A DNA stretch of 64,000 nucleotides from Acanthococcus lagerstroemiae (taxonomy: Eukaryota > Arthropoda > Insecta > Hemiptera > Eriococcidae). The translations under genes were made by a program, and so were the position numbers. Location of the stretch: NCBI GenBank assembly GCA_031841125.1, contig CM063114.1, positions 40,693,574 through 40,757,573 on the forward strand. The letters run 5' to 3'. Below, in pieces: positions 1-11,400 of the stretch. Numbering within the stretch: the first letter of the stretch is position 1; each line of letters opens with the position of its first letter. The notes below the pieces were generated by a model. The model worked only from the letters and a program-made list of their open reading frames with translations, had not been told where the DNA came from and did no database searches.

Positions 1-209
1 TCATTTTCAGACGCCACATAATGATAACTGATAAGATAACGCTTCTTCAAAATTCAAATTTCAATTTTCAAACAAAACATTCGAAGATTCGAACGGTGCA
101 TTCTTGCTCATGCCTTCTTTAAACTTCAAACTTTCAAAATTCGTCGTTGTTGAGTCATGAGTAAATGAGTATGCATTTCATAAACCGAAGTTTCGCCTAA
201 TCTTTCCAG

Positions 210-3200
210 CGTTGAGAAATCAAGTCTCGTATTGGACATGCATTTCATTCCAGAAAATTGGAGAAATGGCGCTCGCATTGCTCTAGATCCGTTCATCAAG
301 GGCAGGTATAACTCTGTATTCATTCTGTCTATTCCGTTGGTTTGAACTATTTAAGAACTGTGTTGTCTGAAGACGAGTTATTTCAACTGCTTTGATCTTA
401 CCTTTGTTGTAGCTATTCGGAGGAGGTCAAAAATCCGGTGCTGCTTGTAAACTATCTCTATCAGCATCGTATAATACCTCTACCCGTGTACTATATTCAA
501 CCTCATCCGCAGAAGACCTTTCATTTCATCGCGTCGTGTACCGTTGGAGACGTGAAAACTGAAAGTACGTCAAGATTGTGATATCCATTGCCCAGACTCT
601 TAAACTTGAGAGCTGAAAATTGAACTATACATATTTGAATGTTATTTTCCGACGTACTTCACCCCCTGATATATTCAGCAACTTTCTCTGCACTTCCCAT
701 AAGTAGGTGTAAGTAAAATATGTAAGATGCCATAATTCTTCTTCTGGTGGGAGGCGCCGAGCAATGTTCAGTGGGCGTATTTACAACTTCATGAAGTAGG
801 CAATGGATATGATTTGATCGCCCTACAGAAAATGAAGAAGCAACGATGAGTACATATATACTATGACGATCGATAGTAAAATACATCCAACGACATCACT
901 CGTCCCAATTATCATGAGGGAATATCCTTACCATGTTATTTCCAGAGAGATCTATCATTGTAGTTTGTCTCATACTCATTGTCATCGTGTATTAAATATG
1001 TATTCGGCAGGCAGTATCGTTAAGAAACATTCTCCTCGTAGTTACTGTGACTCTGTGGCGTAGTGGTAAGAACTCAGCTTCATAACCCGAAGGCACCGGA
1101 TTCGATTCCCAACGCCGGCATCGTTATCAGTAATGCAAGAAAGAACTCGTCACACATTCTAACACTGCATTCTGATAACGTACACAGAGTCACAATCACT
1201 TAAAGTAGGAGAGGTTTCCGAGAAGTGTGTAATCTGTCGCCAGTATCTGAAAGCTGTAAATGGGTAAGGCGGTACCTGCCGGTGCTCGTTGAACTCATCG
1301 TCATAAACCACAGGGCTAGTGATACGGGTATTCGACAGGAAGATAGGGCAGTCGATCTAGGCCGATTTCCGGAAAGAAGAGAAGAGGGCTAAGGCAGCCC
1401 TGAAAAGCTCCCCAACGTCTTTGAAGTAATGCTCGAAAGGGCGGATTCCAGGGCTCGGGTTGAGAGCGAATTAGAAGAGGACTCGTAGTTATTGTTGAAT
1501 CAGAGTTATGGCGTGTACAAGTTGTCTTTGTTCATCATGGCTAATTCGGATTTTTCGATCTTCAGTGTACTGTCGTTCAAACATCTTTTTCTGTCGTGGA
1601 AATATTCTCTGTTATAATTGATTCCTAGTGCCATTTAATATCAGGGTTGTAGTATTATGTAATGTATTTGCTGAAAATACATATTATATTCTCTAACTGA
1701 ATCTGCCATATCCCTACAGGTGAAGGCAGTTCGAAGAAAAACGCCAAGTCAAACGTAGCCCGGATGTTTTTGGATCTACTTCTAGATTGTAAGTGTGTAT
1801 TGCATCTTGTTTGAGATATAAAACAATTCGTATGTAATAACTCACATGTTTTCATTTCGGTTCTAGGCGAACCAATGGTCGACAGTTCCGATTCTCACAT
1901 GAACGGCATCTCGTATACGAATAATCAGGTACGTGAATTGTGTTAAGACGTTATCTTTTATGTTAGGACGTTATCGCTTTTCACGTTTTTCCCTGTTCAT
2001 TTTGCACTTTTCTGTCTTACCTGCGTTACCAGTTCGCTTTGCATTATTAGTATTATTAAATCGTTCGTTCGATCGGCATCATTTTTATGCTAACAAATTG
2101 TGTAACCTACGAGTATAAAACGAGTATAAATTGGACTCAACGGATGTGCTAAATCCTATGAAAAGAACTTCGATACTGTTCACTTATCAGAAGCTATGCG
2201 TATTGGGTGTACGAGTAATTCATACCGCATTGCTGGTCGCATATTCAAACCCGTTTTCTGAAAAATGTTCGATTTTTGCTTTTACTTTGTAGGTTTCGGG
2301 TCCAGAATCAGAGAGAATGAACTACTATGATGACGATATTACTGGAATCGTATCTTTCGATGAGAAAAAATGTGCGAATTCTAAGTCACTAAGATGCACT
2401 ACGAAGTTGGGAATCAATGACAATCTCACTGCGAGTCGTTCCGTGCCTGAGATTTTCGCTGGACCTCAGTGTACTTTCGTGGATTCAACGCCAGTTTCAC
2501 AAACCAATTATTTTGACCCGTTTGCCAGATTTTCTCGTTCAATGCTTTCGCAATCATCTGTTAGTAACCAAACGAGTGGCGTCTGTAAACAAGCGGACAA
2601 CTTCACGAAAGTAGAAAGCAAAAGCGACGCTACGAAATTCGATTATTTTGATCCATTTTCAAGAATAAGACCTCCGGCTGCAATTCCCAACGCTGTTACG
2701 AATGATGATGTAGAAATGGTAGCAGCACCTACGCTTAAAAAGAAGAAGATGGCCGATTCCAGTGAGGAGTCAACGTCGCTGGTAAGTGAAATTAATCTTT
2801 CGCTAAGGTTATAAATATTGACTTTCAAATGTGCGACCATTATTTCAGGACCCAGTTGGGTCTAAATATTCCAATTATTAGTTATTTGCGGCGTAGAATA
2901 TGATAAACCTTGCTTATTTTTTAAACAGGTGGTCGGAGCGACAGTTGAGGATCGTGAGTGGGCAAGGTCTAGTTTCTTCTTAGGTCAGGAAACATATAAG
3001 CATTCTCTATTTGAAAAAGCACCGATGCGATTTTCTCGCTTCTCATGCTTGCGCTTTGTTGAGCTTTTGAATTTCAAATGAGAAAGTACGTCGTTGTATG
3101 TATCAACGGGAAACTGGTGTTCTTTAAAATTCATGTTTCCACTCTTTTATCGTATGTTGATCTGTCACAGTGGCGGATCCAGGGGGGGGGGCATAGGGTA

Positions 3201-3915
3201 CATGCCCCCTTGGTTGAAATTTTTAATGCAATAATAGGAAAAAATGAATAAAAATGATGAATTGTACCCTCATTATATGCCACAAATGTATAATAACGCA
3301 TCTATATATTCGTCATTAAATATCCCACATTAGATAAAATATTTTTCCGGGAGCACCCCCGCCCCCACACCCCTGCCAACATGAAAGCAACAGCTAGTCA
3401 ATATGCATCGCCGCTACTGTACCTCCCCCCCATCTCCTTTTTCTAAATCCGCGCCTGATCTGTCACCTGTTGAAAAGTAAGGAGCATTATATTTTACACT
3501 CTGTAAATTTATCTTGTATCCTGTTACATGAAGTCTTGTCCCGTCTAGCGATTCTTCAGTGAATGTGCAGTCATCTCCAGCGTAGAAATATTTGTTGTCT
3601 AATTGAACATTCGGTGTTTTTCACAGTTGGATGAAGCGCCATTTCAAATCCTGCATAAAACATCAATCAGAAAATACAAACTCATTCCTAGATGTCGCAT
3701 CGAAGATTGTGATGGTGGATACATGTGTACATTAACCTTGGATGTTCATACATGTGAGTAGAAAGTAGAAAATATCGCACATCGTACAGTACAGTTCCAA
3801 TTTGTTCAGTTATGATTCGGTTCTGTGATATTCAGGTACTGGAATAGGCAGCAGTAAAAGAATGGCGAAAATGAGGGCTGCGGAAAACATGTTACAAAAA
3901 CTGAAAAGCTGTTAG
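210..3915 (+). CDS. dsRNA-binding-domain protein, Loqs/R2D2/TARBP2-like (3' seven exons, partial)
   Basis: Seven exons with consistent phases and GT-AG borders read as one open frame: 210-305, 413-564, 1720-1788, 1867-1928, 2293-2781, 3627-3753 and 3836-3915 (TAG 3913-3915). Exons 2-3 encode a dsRNA-binding domain starting KNPVLLVNYL and closing with GSSKKNAKSNVA; exons 6-7 encode a second one ending GIGSSKRMAKMRAAENML and LKSC before the stop. In both, an intron falls just before the Gly-Ser-Ser-Lys loop that contacts the RNA backbone. The middle exon is low in recognisable structure, has two copies of a YFDPFxR motif and a KKKKM basic patch. An NPV-type domain with a PLP/FIASC core, plus a last domain ending near the C-terminus, is the layout of domains 2 and 3 in TARBP2/Loquacious/R2D2, the cofactors that load small RNAs with Dicer. 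That assignment is tentative; another dsRBD protein is possible. The 5' end lies upstream of the window. Confidence 0.78.
1047..1480 (+). repeat. tRNA-derived SINE, copy 1
   Basis: Lies in an intron of the dsRBD gene. A tRNA-like head has a box A (TGGCGTAGTGG, 1055-1065) and a box B (GGATTCGATTCC, near 1098-1109), as in RNA polymerase III internal promoters. About 250 bases further on, 1365-1475 is a tail with landmarks AGGGCTAAGG, TAATGCTCGAAAGGGCGGA and GGGTTGAGAGCGAATTAGA. The same tail recurs at 15824-15940 and 11850-11930 in reverse orientation, which shows it is a dispersed family. The head does not fold as a clean functional tRNA. Confidence 0.65.
3168..3457. mobile_element. hAT-type MITE with 8-bp target duplication
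   Basis: A 290-bp element begins CAGTGGCGGATCCAGGG and ends with the inverted counterpart CTAAATCCGCGCCTG. It is flanked on both sides by the exact 8-bp duplication ATCTGTCA (3160-3167 and 3458-3465). An 8-bp duplication with a terminus starting CAG is typical of hAT transposons. No coding capacity is visible. It sits in the last large intron of the dsRBD gene. Confidence 0.85.
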
Positions 3916-6625
3916 TACCAAATCACTTTGTATTTATTTTATTTTATTTTTGGCTGCGGCATTATGACTCCTCGCACCGTCAGTGTGAACTGTGAAACAG
4001 TATTCAGTGTTGTCGATAATTTGGGAAAAGTTTATTCTTTCTGGTCAGCGTAGTTCATTTCTTGTTCTTGTTCCTTAGTACACCCAGCTCTATATTCATG
4101 TTGTGATATCTTTAACTCATTTTTCTGTACATATGTATTTAGCTGTCTGTATGTTGGTGTACAATATAAGTTAATACTTTTAATAATTTTGTCCGCTATG
4201 AAGATTCTGTTCAGACAGGTCGAAATGTTCTGATTTCATAAAACTGAAACCATAGGGATGAATCTTCAGAGCCAATTGTACAGGGCGGGTTCAACACTAA
4301 CCTGAAAGGTGGATCCTCAATCTCGGCGGGTTCACATCAAGATAACGTCGTGTTGAAAAAACTGTGCTGATCGTACAACTAGTCCTAAATGAATCCGTGT
4401 AAGAAGTCAACGAATCTGAGTAAGACTAGTCTTAGTTGAGTCCAAACGAGTGATATAATAATCTTGCCAGAGTTTCAGTTACTGTGCTGTTTGAATGGGT
4501 TTTACCGGGCCCCAGTGAAATTTGAATGATTCAAAATATCACTGCTCTTGATCTAACTCGAGTCTCTGTTGCATCTGAATAAGTCTTAGCAGGTTTTCTA
4601 GCCATTCGCATTTTAGGCAACGTCCATTTATCGATAACAAGGGCATTATGGAGAAAATTTAAAGGAAGTAAATGTATCGTGTTGTTCAACTGTTCTGTTA
4701 CCGGGTGAAGACGGGATGCCAACTATGAATGGAAAAGAATTTATTCCCCTTGCTGTTCTACACCCCGTTATTAGTGAAAACGCCGCGTCTAGCTGATAAT
4801 AAGGTCCACTTTGATTTTGCTGAAATTCTATAATACGTAAGTGCTATTTTAATGTTGAACAGGTATGGAATACAACTTGATCATTATTTGCCTATAAACT
4901 TTTTATTGCAAAGGCAAAACACACTGGTTTTTTGTTTTGAATTTGAACGTGACATTTTTTGATCATGAACTGGGTTTGATGTATTAACCAAAACTACTTA
5001 GCAAGTTTGCAGGTACCTCCGTGGTAAAATTCGTTTCAGAAGCTCATCGCTGTGAGAACATTTAACTCTCTAATTCCAAGCAAAATAGATTGAGATGTTG
5101 GATTAGATCAGATACAGAAAACAGACCAGAGGATAAGTATTTCATTTTAATATCATGATTAGGTACGAAGATTCCTTTCAATAAACAGCCATCCTTGTGA
5201 GTAATATCAGTGTACCTATTAATTGTTTGGTCAATTATTTGAACAGGTTTACTTATGGCTCTTTAATTTTTTCAGTTATTGATCATTTAAAATAAATATC
5301 CCAGGTTGCCGATTACCGTTTTTTACAAATCAAAGAGCCGTATGCATCGAACTACATACATGTTGAAATCGATAGTTGTTTCGGTGAATTGGAAATAATC
5401 CGCAAACTGCGTATCAAATAACGAACTGGAAGGCCATCTTCCGCAATAACTTAGCAGATCCAGGCAGAAATTGATGTGTTGATGGGACCTTCAGAGTTGG
5501 ACCTTTTATGGTAACCATTGCTCATTTCATTCCGGCTGCATGTACTATACTTGTATGTACTTGAATGTTTTGCTCATTCAGAAATAAGTTGAATTTCAGT
5601 TTTTCAGTGAAAACCTGGAAATTCTATCATATCTGATGATCAAGTCGTCACAAAGCTGTTTCCAGAAACAACGTATTTGAGGAACAATAGTAAATTACGT
5701 ATTTTGCATAAAATATCTGTGAAAGGTGTTTATAAAACTGGAAAATAATTTAAGCACTCCTACTGTAATATTGTTTTATAAATTTAGTGGTACCTGATAT
5801 ATTTTATCTCATAACAATTCAATTACTACTTTCATTATGTTAATGAAACCGAATGATCATGTGTTGGGTAAAAAGGTAGTAGACGTTTTCATACTCTATG
5901 ATTCTATATCATATATGCCATGTATTATTTGATTTGTAGAGCATTACCAGATATTACTACAACTGTTATGGCCAGGTCAGTTGGCTCTGACGTGATATAG
6001 TATCTGTTTTCCACAATGAAATTCACAAAAATCTTTTTGAAGACGAGCTCCCATGGAAGGAGGGAAAGCTCATGATTATAACACCTCTGTTTCAAAGTTT
6101 AGAATGCCTGTTTAAAACTTCGATATTTTTTATGATCAGAATAGGCACAAAAACTTGGAGTTCCCAAAGTTGGTAGCCCTGCGTGCTGAAAAGGTGATCA
6201 TGTACAATTTTTCATAAGATTACAGCAAACTTTAAACGTCTTTAAGTCCTACATTTTATTGTATTGTTACTAAACAATAGAATTATAGTCAACGCAGATG
6301 GATGGAATAATTTTCGATCTTTTTTTAGCCTTCCTAAAAAGATACTTAACCGTATTTCCATTTAAAAGTATCCATGATCGCCCTTTCAGTTTCACCCGTG
6401 TATGTGATTTTGTGTAGCGCTCTCTAGTGTAGGTTTTGACGCCTATAGGAAAAGGCAAGGTTCTTTTTTTTTTCAAAGCTAGGAAATGTTATTTGTTTTT
6501 CGAATTAGCTATACCTACCTCATTGCACTTCATCGAGTTTATTAAGAAAAAGAAAAAGAAATTCGTTCTAAAACACTAACTATTTTCATTGAAGGGGGGG
6601 GGGGGGGATAATTCGCAATATGAAC
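3916..6625. other. 3' flank and intergenic DNA, no gene seen
   Basis: AT-rich sequence after the dsRBD stop codon. No coding exon, RNA gene or clear repeat boundary is visible. The 3' untranslated region of the upstream gene must begin here, but I found no convincing AATAAA close to the stop. Confidence 0.5.
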
Positions 6626-7055
6626 TGGACGCTATTCAGCAAGAGGGAACCAACCAGTGGCGGAGCTAGACTTGGTAAAAAGGGGGGGGGGGTTCGTTTC
6701 ACTTTTACAACATTACAGGTGTAATACTTACTATTACCAGAATAAATTTTAATTCTTCACATTTTCGGCTGATACCAAGGGGGAGTTTAGACCTCCCCCC
6801 ACTCCCCGTGGCTACGCCCCTCGAACCAACTAACATTTGTAAACAAAATAAGTTATTAATATAGTTGAAAAGAGCGTAAAAAGTAGAATTTTTCAAAATT
6901 GCGCCCCCGGTTCAAAAATGTGTACCTACTCACGTTGAAAAAGGCTTATCAGTAAACGCTATGTCATATAGTTTCTACATGGCTCTTGAACTTCGAATCA
7001 CGTGTTCTCAAAAACCAGATTTTGCTAGTTGGTTCCTTTTGCTGAATAGCGTCCA
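6626..7055. mobile_element. Inverted-repeat element, TIR TGGACGCTATTCAGCA, carrying a nested hAT MITE
   Basis: The left end reads TGGACGCTATTCAGCA then AGGGAACCAACTAACA once the nested insertion is removed; the right end is its inverted match (AGTTGGTTCC, TTTTGCTGAATAGCGTCCA). The repeat is about 35 bases long. A hAT MITE has inserted in the left terminal repeat at 6655-6822. I could not identify a clean target duplication, so the superfamily is open. Confidence 0.65.
6655..6822. mobile_element. hAT-type MITE nested in another element
   Basis: Starts CAGTGGCGGAGCTAG and ends GTGGCTACGCCCCTC. It is bordered by the exact 8-bp duplication GAACCAAC (6647-6654 and 6823-6830), which belongs to the host element's terminal repeat. 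It contains a long G tract and no coding sequence. Confidence 0.8.
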
Positions 7056-8330
7056 TTTATGATCTGCCCCGCGCTTCTTCTTAATATCACTCTCCAAGCC
7101 TTCGGGGCTGTGCTCCCCTCATGTTTCATGATCGTACTTGCATCATCCTAATTTCTTGGATCCAGGGCCCATATGGAAATACGAGTCAAGGGAAAGAAAA
7201 TTTTACATTTAGCATGAATGGGTCCGAACTTTTTTCCCCTTAGTATTATACTCAAAATATGGGAGCACGGCTTTGCAAGCCTCACCATTAAATGAGAACC
7301 ATTTAGGGATGACAAGAGGAACGAACTATCGAATGTGGAATTAATGAATATACTGAGGTAAATCGCCACTTTTTTGGTGATTAAAATCAGGGATACCGAA
7401 AACTTTTTAATTACAATTTTTTAGCAAATGATTCAGGGAACAAGACTGTTATCATTTTGTACGTTCAAAGCATCTGAATAATAGTGTGTCCTGTGTCATA
7501 ATCCTACAACTCTAGCCCAACTTCAGCTGGTGTGAATGTACTGTAGTCTCAGCTGTTACGAATAATTAGTTCGTTAACTGGGGTTCTTAGTTACTTTCGA
7601 GCGGTTACATATCACGAGTACCCACAACAGATGGGCGGATGTTATACCTATTAACGTGATGAGTAACAAACGAAGGAAAGGCTGAATTCATAAGATGATA
7701 CAGAAAAAATTGAAAAATAATCAGCCAGTTCGATCAAAATATTCTTCGTATTGAAATATTATGATAAACTAATAATGTAATCTTTTCCTTATATGGTAAT
7801 ATCATGCCCTGCTTGCATTTCATTGGATATCATTCTCAGTGTGTAATTTTGATAATTTTAAATTTCTTAAACTGAGTTTTGTTCAGTCAGAATTTGATTT
7901 CGTCGTAAATATCATTTTATTGGCAACGATTTTAATGCTCGAAGGTATTTAACGAGTTTATAATTCAGAAAAAAGTATAAATGACGCGTTATGTCGGTTA
8001 GATTGTTAATATTTTTCATTTTGTAGCTGTGGCAAAGGCATTGGCAAATTTGGTGAATTCTGGGTGGAATAACGTTTAAGACCCTTCGTTCGATTTGGAT
8101 TTTTAACAAGAAGCGTTTTCTAGCGTCTGAAAACAAGTAACAATATCTGGAAAACTGGAAAAACGGGAATTAAAAAGCAAAATGAGTATTTTGGTCGAAT
8201 ACTTTACTTGGAAAAACGATATCACTGCGATTTTTAATGCAAATGAACAAGTGGCTACACTGATTGTTTTTCGTACGGCTAACCTAAACCTATCATCTAT
8301 CTATAGTTGTACGTTTCATATTCACGTTTA
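7056..8330. other. Intergenic DNA upstream of twinstar
   Basis: No exon or element boundary recognised. It should include the twinstar promoter. A short leader probably begins near 8340, where the initiator-like TCAGTT sits at 8344-8349 about 85 bases before the ATG, but the start site cannot be fixed from sequence. Confidence 0.35.
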
Positions 8331-8431
8331 GATTTGATTTGTTTCAGTTCGTGGTGTTCGAAAAGTATTTCGTGTATTGCGGTTTATTATATTAATTATT
8401 CGATTTAAGCTAATTGAAATTATATATAAAA

Positions 8432-11400
8432 ATGGTGAGTACCGATAATTTGCGTTACTGTCCGATAGTTTTTAGTTCGGTTGTGTAGTTCTTGGCATTT
8501 GTCGGTGTGTTACGCTCAGGTTACATTACCGGGTCGGCCATTTTATATTATTGTTTCTGATTATTAAAATAATTCAAGTTCGCCGTGTCATCGCGAATGC
8601 CGATGTCAGATTGAAGTTCGCTTAGCCGTCAAATCGTGTACATTAATTGAAGTTTAATTTGATGCGGTCTGGCACTCCGGGTGCACCGATGGTAGCGTGG
8701 TGTGAAAGAGGTATCTAGCTAGACTCAGCAAGAAAGTGAAGTTCTGAAATGTCTTGTATGACTGTACCGTTAAATGGACGGCTATTTCAAGTTGCTGACT
8801 TGGATTGTGGTACTTGGGTTTCTGAGGATACTCCAACTCAACCGCGTAGTGTGCTTGTGTGAAGGACAGTTCGACAGCTGTCTTCTCGAAAGGTGTGTTT
8901 CTGAGCGAAGAGTGGATCGGAGCGTTCGATCCGAACTCAAATTTCGTATCAGTTATGTATTTCAGACGTAGGGGTGTCCGTATATTCTCGTGAAGCGGTG
9001 GAATGTCGATTTTTGTCTGGAATAAGCTCACCGTTATCATAGTCACTCGAATTATCAGCAGCCAGACGTGGGAAACAGTGCGTGTGAAAGTGCCCGGACC
9101 TTTACGTTCCCACTGATAGTGAAACATTTGCTAGATTAAAAACCCGCCGTTTTCGATTTGGTTTGTGGTTTGCCAGACGTTACTCCTTAATTGGACAGTT
9201 GGAAATGAGTTTTACAGAGAATGAACAACCGTCGAGTATATTCAGTTCTTTAGTATCCGTGGAGTAATCGTATAAAAACATGACTCATTAAACATTAGTT
9301 CGAATGATATTGAGGATATGCTCCGTTACTTCGAACTTAAGAACTCATTACAGTATTATGTATCGGTACTGAACTTTCCAATGTGTCATGATACGTAATC
9401 GTCTATCTTGAATTGGCATTGTGACCGCGATTGAAGGCCTAAGAGAAGGGATGTTGCTTAGCATTTACAGTCCTCTTCGCGAGGTTTGAACCTGAAGACC
9501 TCAAGTACTGTTGAATTTTACAAAAATTTCACTTGGGAATACTTCGTATGATACGTTGACGTTTGCTTAAAAAAATTATTCGTTAATCGTTTGTGTTATC
9601 ACTTAGCGTATCGAGCTGTTTGGATTATTAGTCATCGTCGATTTCGTAGAACATATTTGCTGTATTGATTTCGTTATCCGCTGTTTTTCATGTCCTTAGA
9701 CTGTTAAAAGTCGTGTTACTGAAACGAGACGCAGATGTTGAGATTCTCATTATGTCGGTTTCCAGAATTTCGATAAATTTTCAATAACACAACGAACGTG
9801 AAAACCGCGAATCACCGTTGAGTAACTTTTTACGAATGCACTTGTTAAGGGCATGAATCTGTAACTCGTCTTAATGAGGTCATCGTTGTTGAGATTTGAT
9901 GACGTCACGGTCAGTTCTTTACTCTTTGTGACTTGACTAAAATACGAGAAATAAATAAGAATTACGTTCGTTCTATTATTAACACTTTATATCCTCTTCT
10001 TTTTTTTTTTTCATTCATGCATTGTGTGTAGTGCTCTTAGTAACACCAGAATCGGCGAATTGTCAAAATGTTGTCCAGGAAGTCGAGTCGGTGAATTTTG
10101 AAATGATTTATCCAAATGTGGCCAGTTAAGCTGGCAGCGTGAAGGTGGAAGACTGGTGAAAGAAACCTTGTTCCAATGTCGACGAAGTCACAAATGGAAA
10201 TGAATGATGAATCGAGTATTTGATGAAGCGACAGCGTACAGTATTATTAATCGAATTCGTCTGACGAAATTGAGAGTGATGAATGAAACCAGTTCACTAC
10301 GTTTGAACTTAACGTAAACAAATTCCCTCTGCCCGTTCCATTTCGGATGCTCGTTGGATTCAACTTACAAAATTGATGAGCGACTAGTGTGAAATTTCAA
10401 CTCCTGACTTTTTCATTGTGTAGCGTATTTCTTGATGGGGTATGAGATCTAATTAGGAGGCTCCGCTCTGTGGCCATTTCACGACCACATCCCCTGCTCG
10501 GCTCAGTGCGTCTTGCTGTCTGAATGTGTTTAAAATTCTGAAGTATTTTTCCCAGTGGAGGAGGTAGAAGCCCATGGTCTATTTATCTGTTCGTATAACG
10601 ATTCAGGAGCTTTGTTCCTGACGAGGGAAGGGGGAGCCAAGGGTTGTATCTGCCTACGTTCCTCTCTGTTCGTCTGTTTATCTGCAGTTTCACAGGGCTT
10701 CCTGACGAAAAAAGTGAAAGTCCAAGATCCAACTGCTGCTGACTGACTACCTAACCTATCTGCATATCTGATTCTTTCTAGGGTTCTGAGTTCTTCGCGA
10801 CGGGGAGGGGCTCTCCGATTTATCTGTCAAGTTGATTGACTAGTGTCTGTCTGTTTGTCTAGGATGCTAAAGTTTTTCTAGAGTGAGGTCAAAACCTGTC
10901 CATCTGTGTACATTTTGGAGGTTTTACGGTAGTGGGGGTGGAGAGGATGGTTAAGATTTGTTTGCCTAGCTGACTAAGTGATCGATTAACTATTTAGGAT
11001 TCTGCAATTCTGGTACTAGTGGGGTAGATTAGGGTTCGTCTGTCAATCCCTGTTTGTAGTAGCGTAAATACGGGAGGGGGATACCCCCCAGAACCTCTTG
11101 TATCTTACAAGTTTGTTTCTTTTTTTGTTCATTTAATGAACATGGTGATAATATACCTACTTTTTATTCTATGATTTCAATTCCCCCCCTCCGAAGGGAA
11201 TGAGGAGTTGAGACTATAACTACTGGGTGACCACTTAGTCATTTTTTTCCATTTCAAGCCATGTAAAGGTCATTTTTGGTCATGTCCCCTCTAAAATGGT
11301 CATTAATGTCATTTTTGGGGAAGTTTCTCCTTCAAATTGTGAAAATTCTGCAGATTATTGAGAAAATTACTTTTTTCCTTTATTTTGTGCTTCCGCTATG

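Noticed and set aside
1047..1120. Functional tRNA gene
   Set aside because: Box A and box B are present, but the acceptor and other stems do not pair convincingly and the sequence continues into a SINE tail.
2931..2955. Possible extra exon of the dsRBD gene after an acceptor at ttaaacag
   Set aside because: Using it puts the next exon (3627) out of frame with an early stop. Joining 2781 directly to 3627 keeps the frame and a normal dsRBD.
6594..6607. Poly-G tracts here and at 11809, 14353, 34228, 45466 and 51482 as a common signal
   Set aside because: They are simple homopolymer expansions, several of them inside or next to MITE termini, with no shared context.
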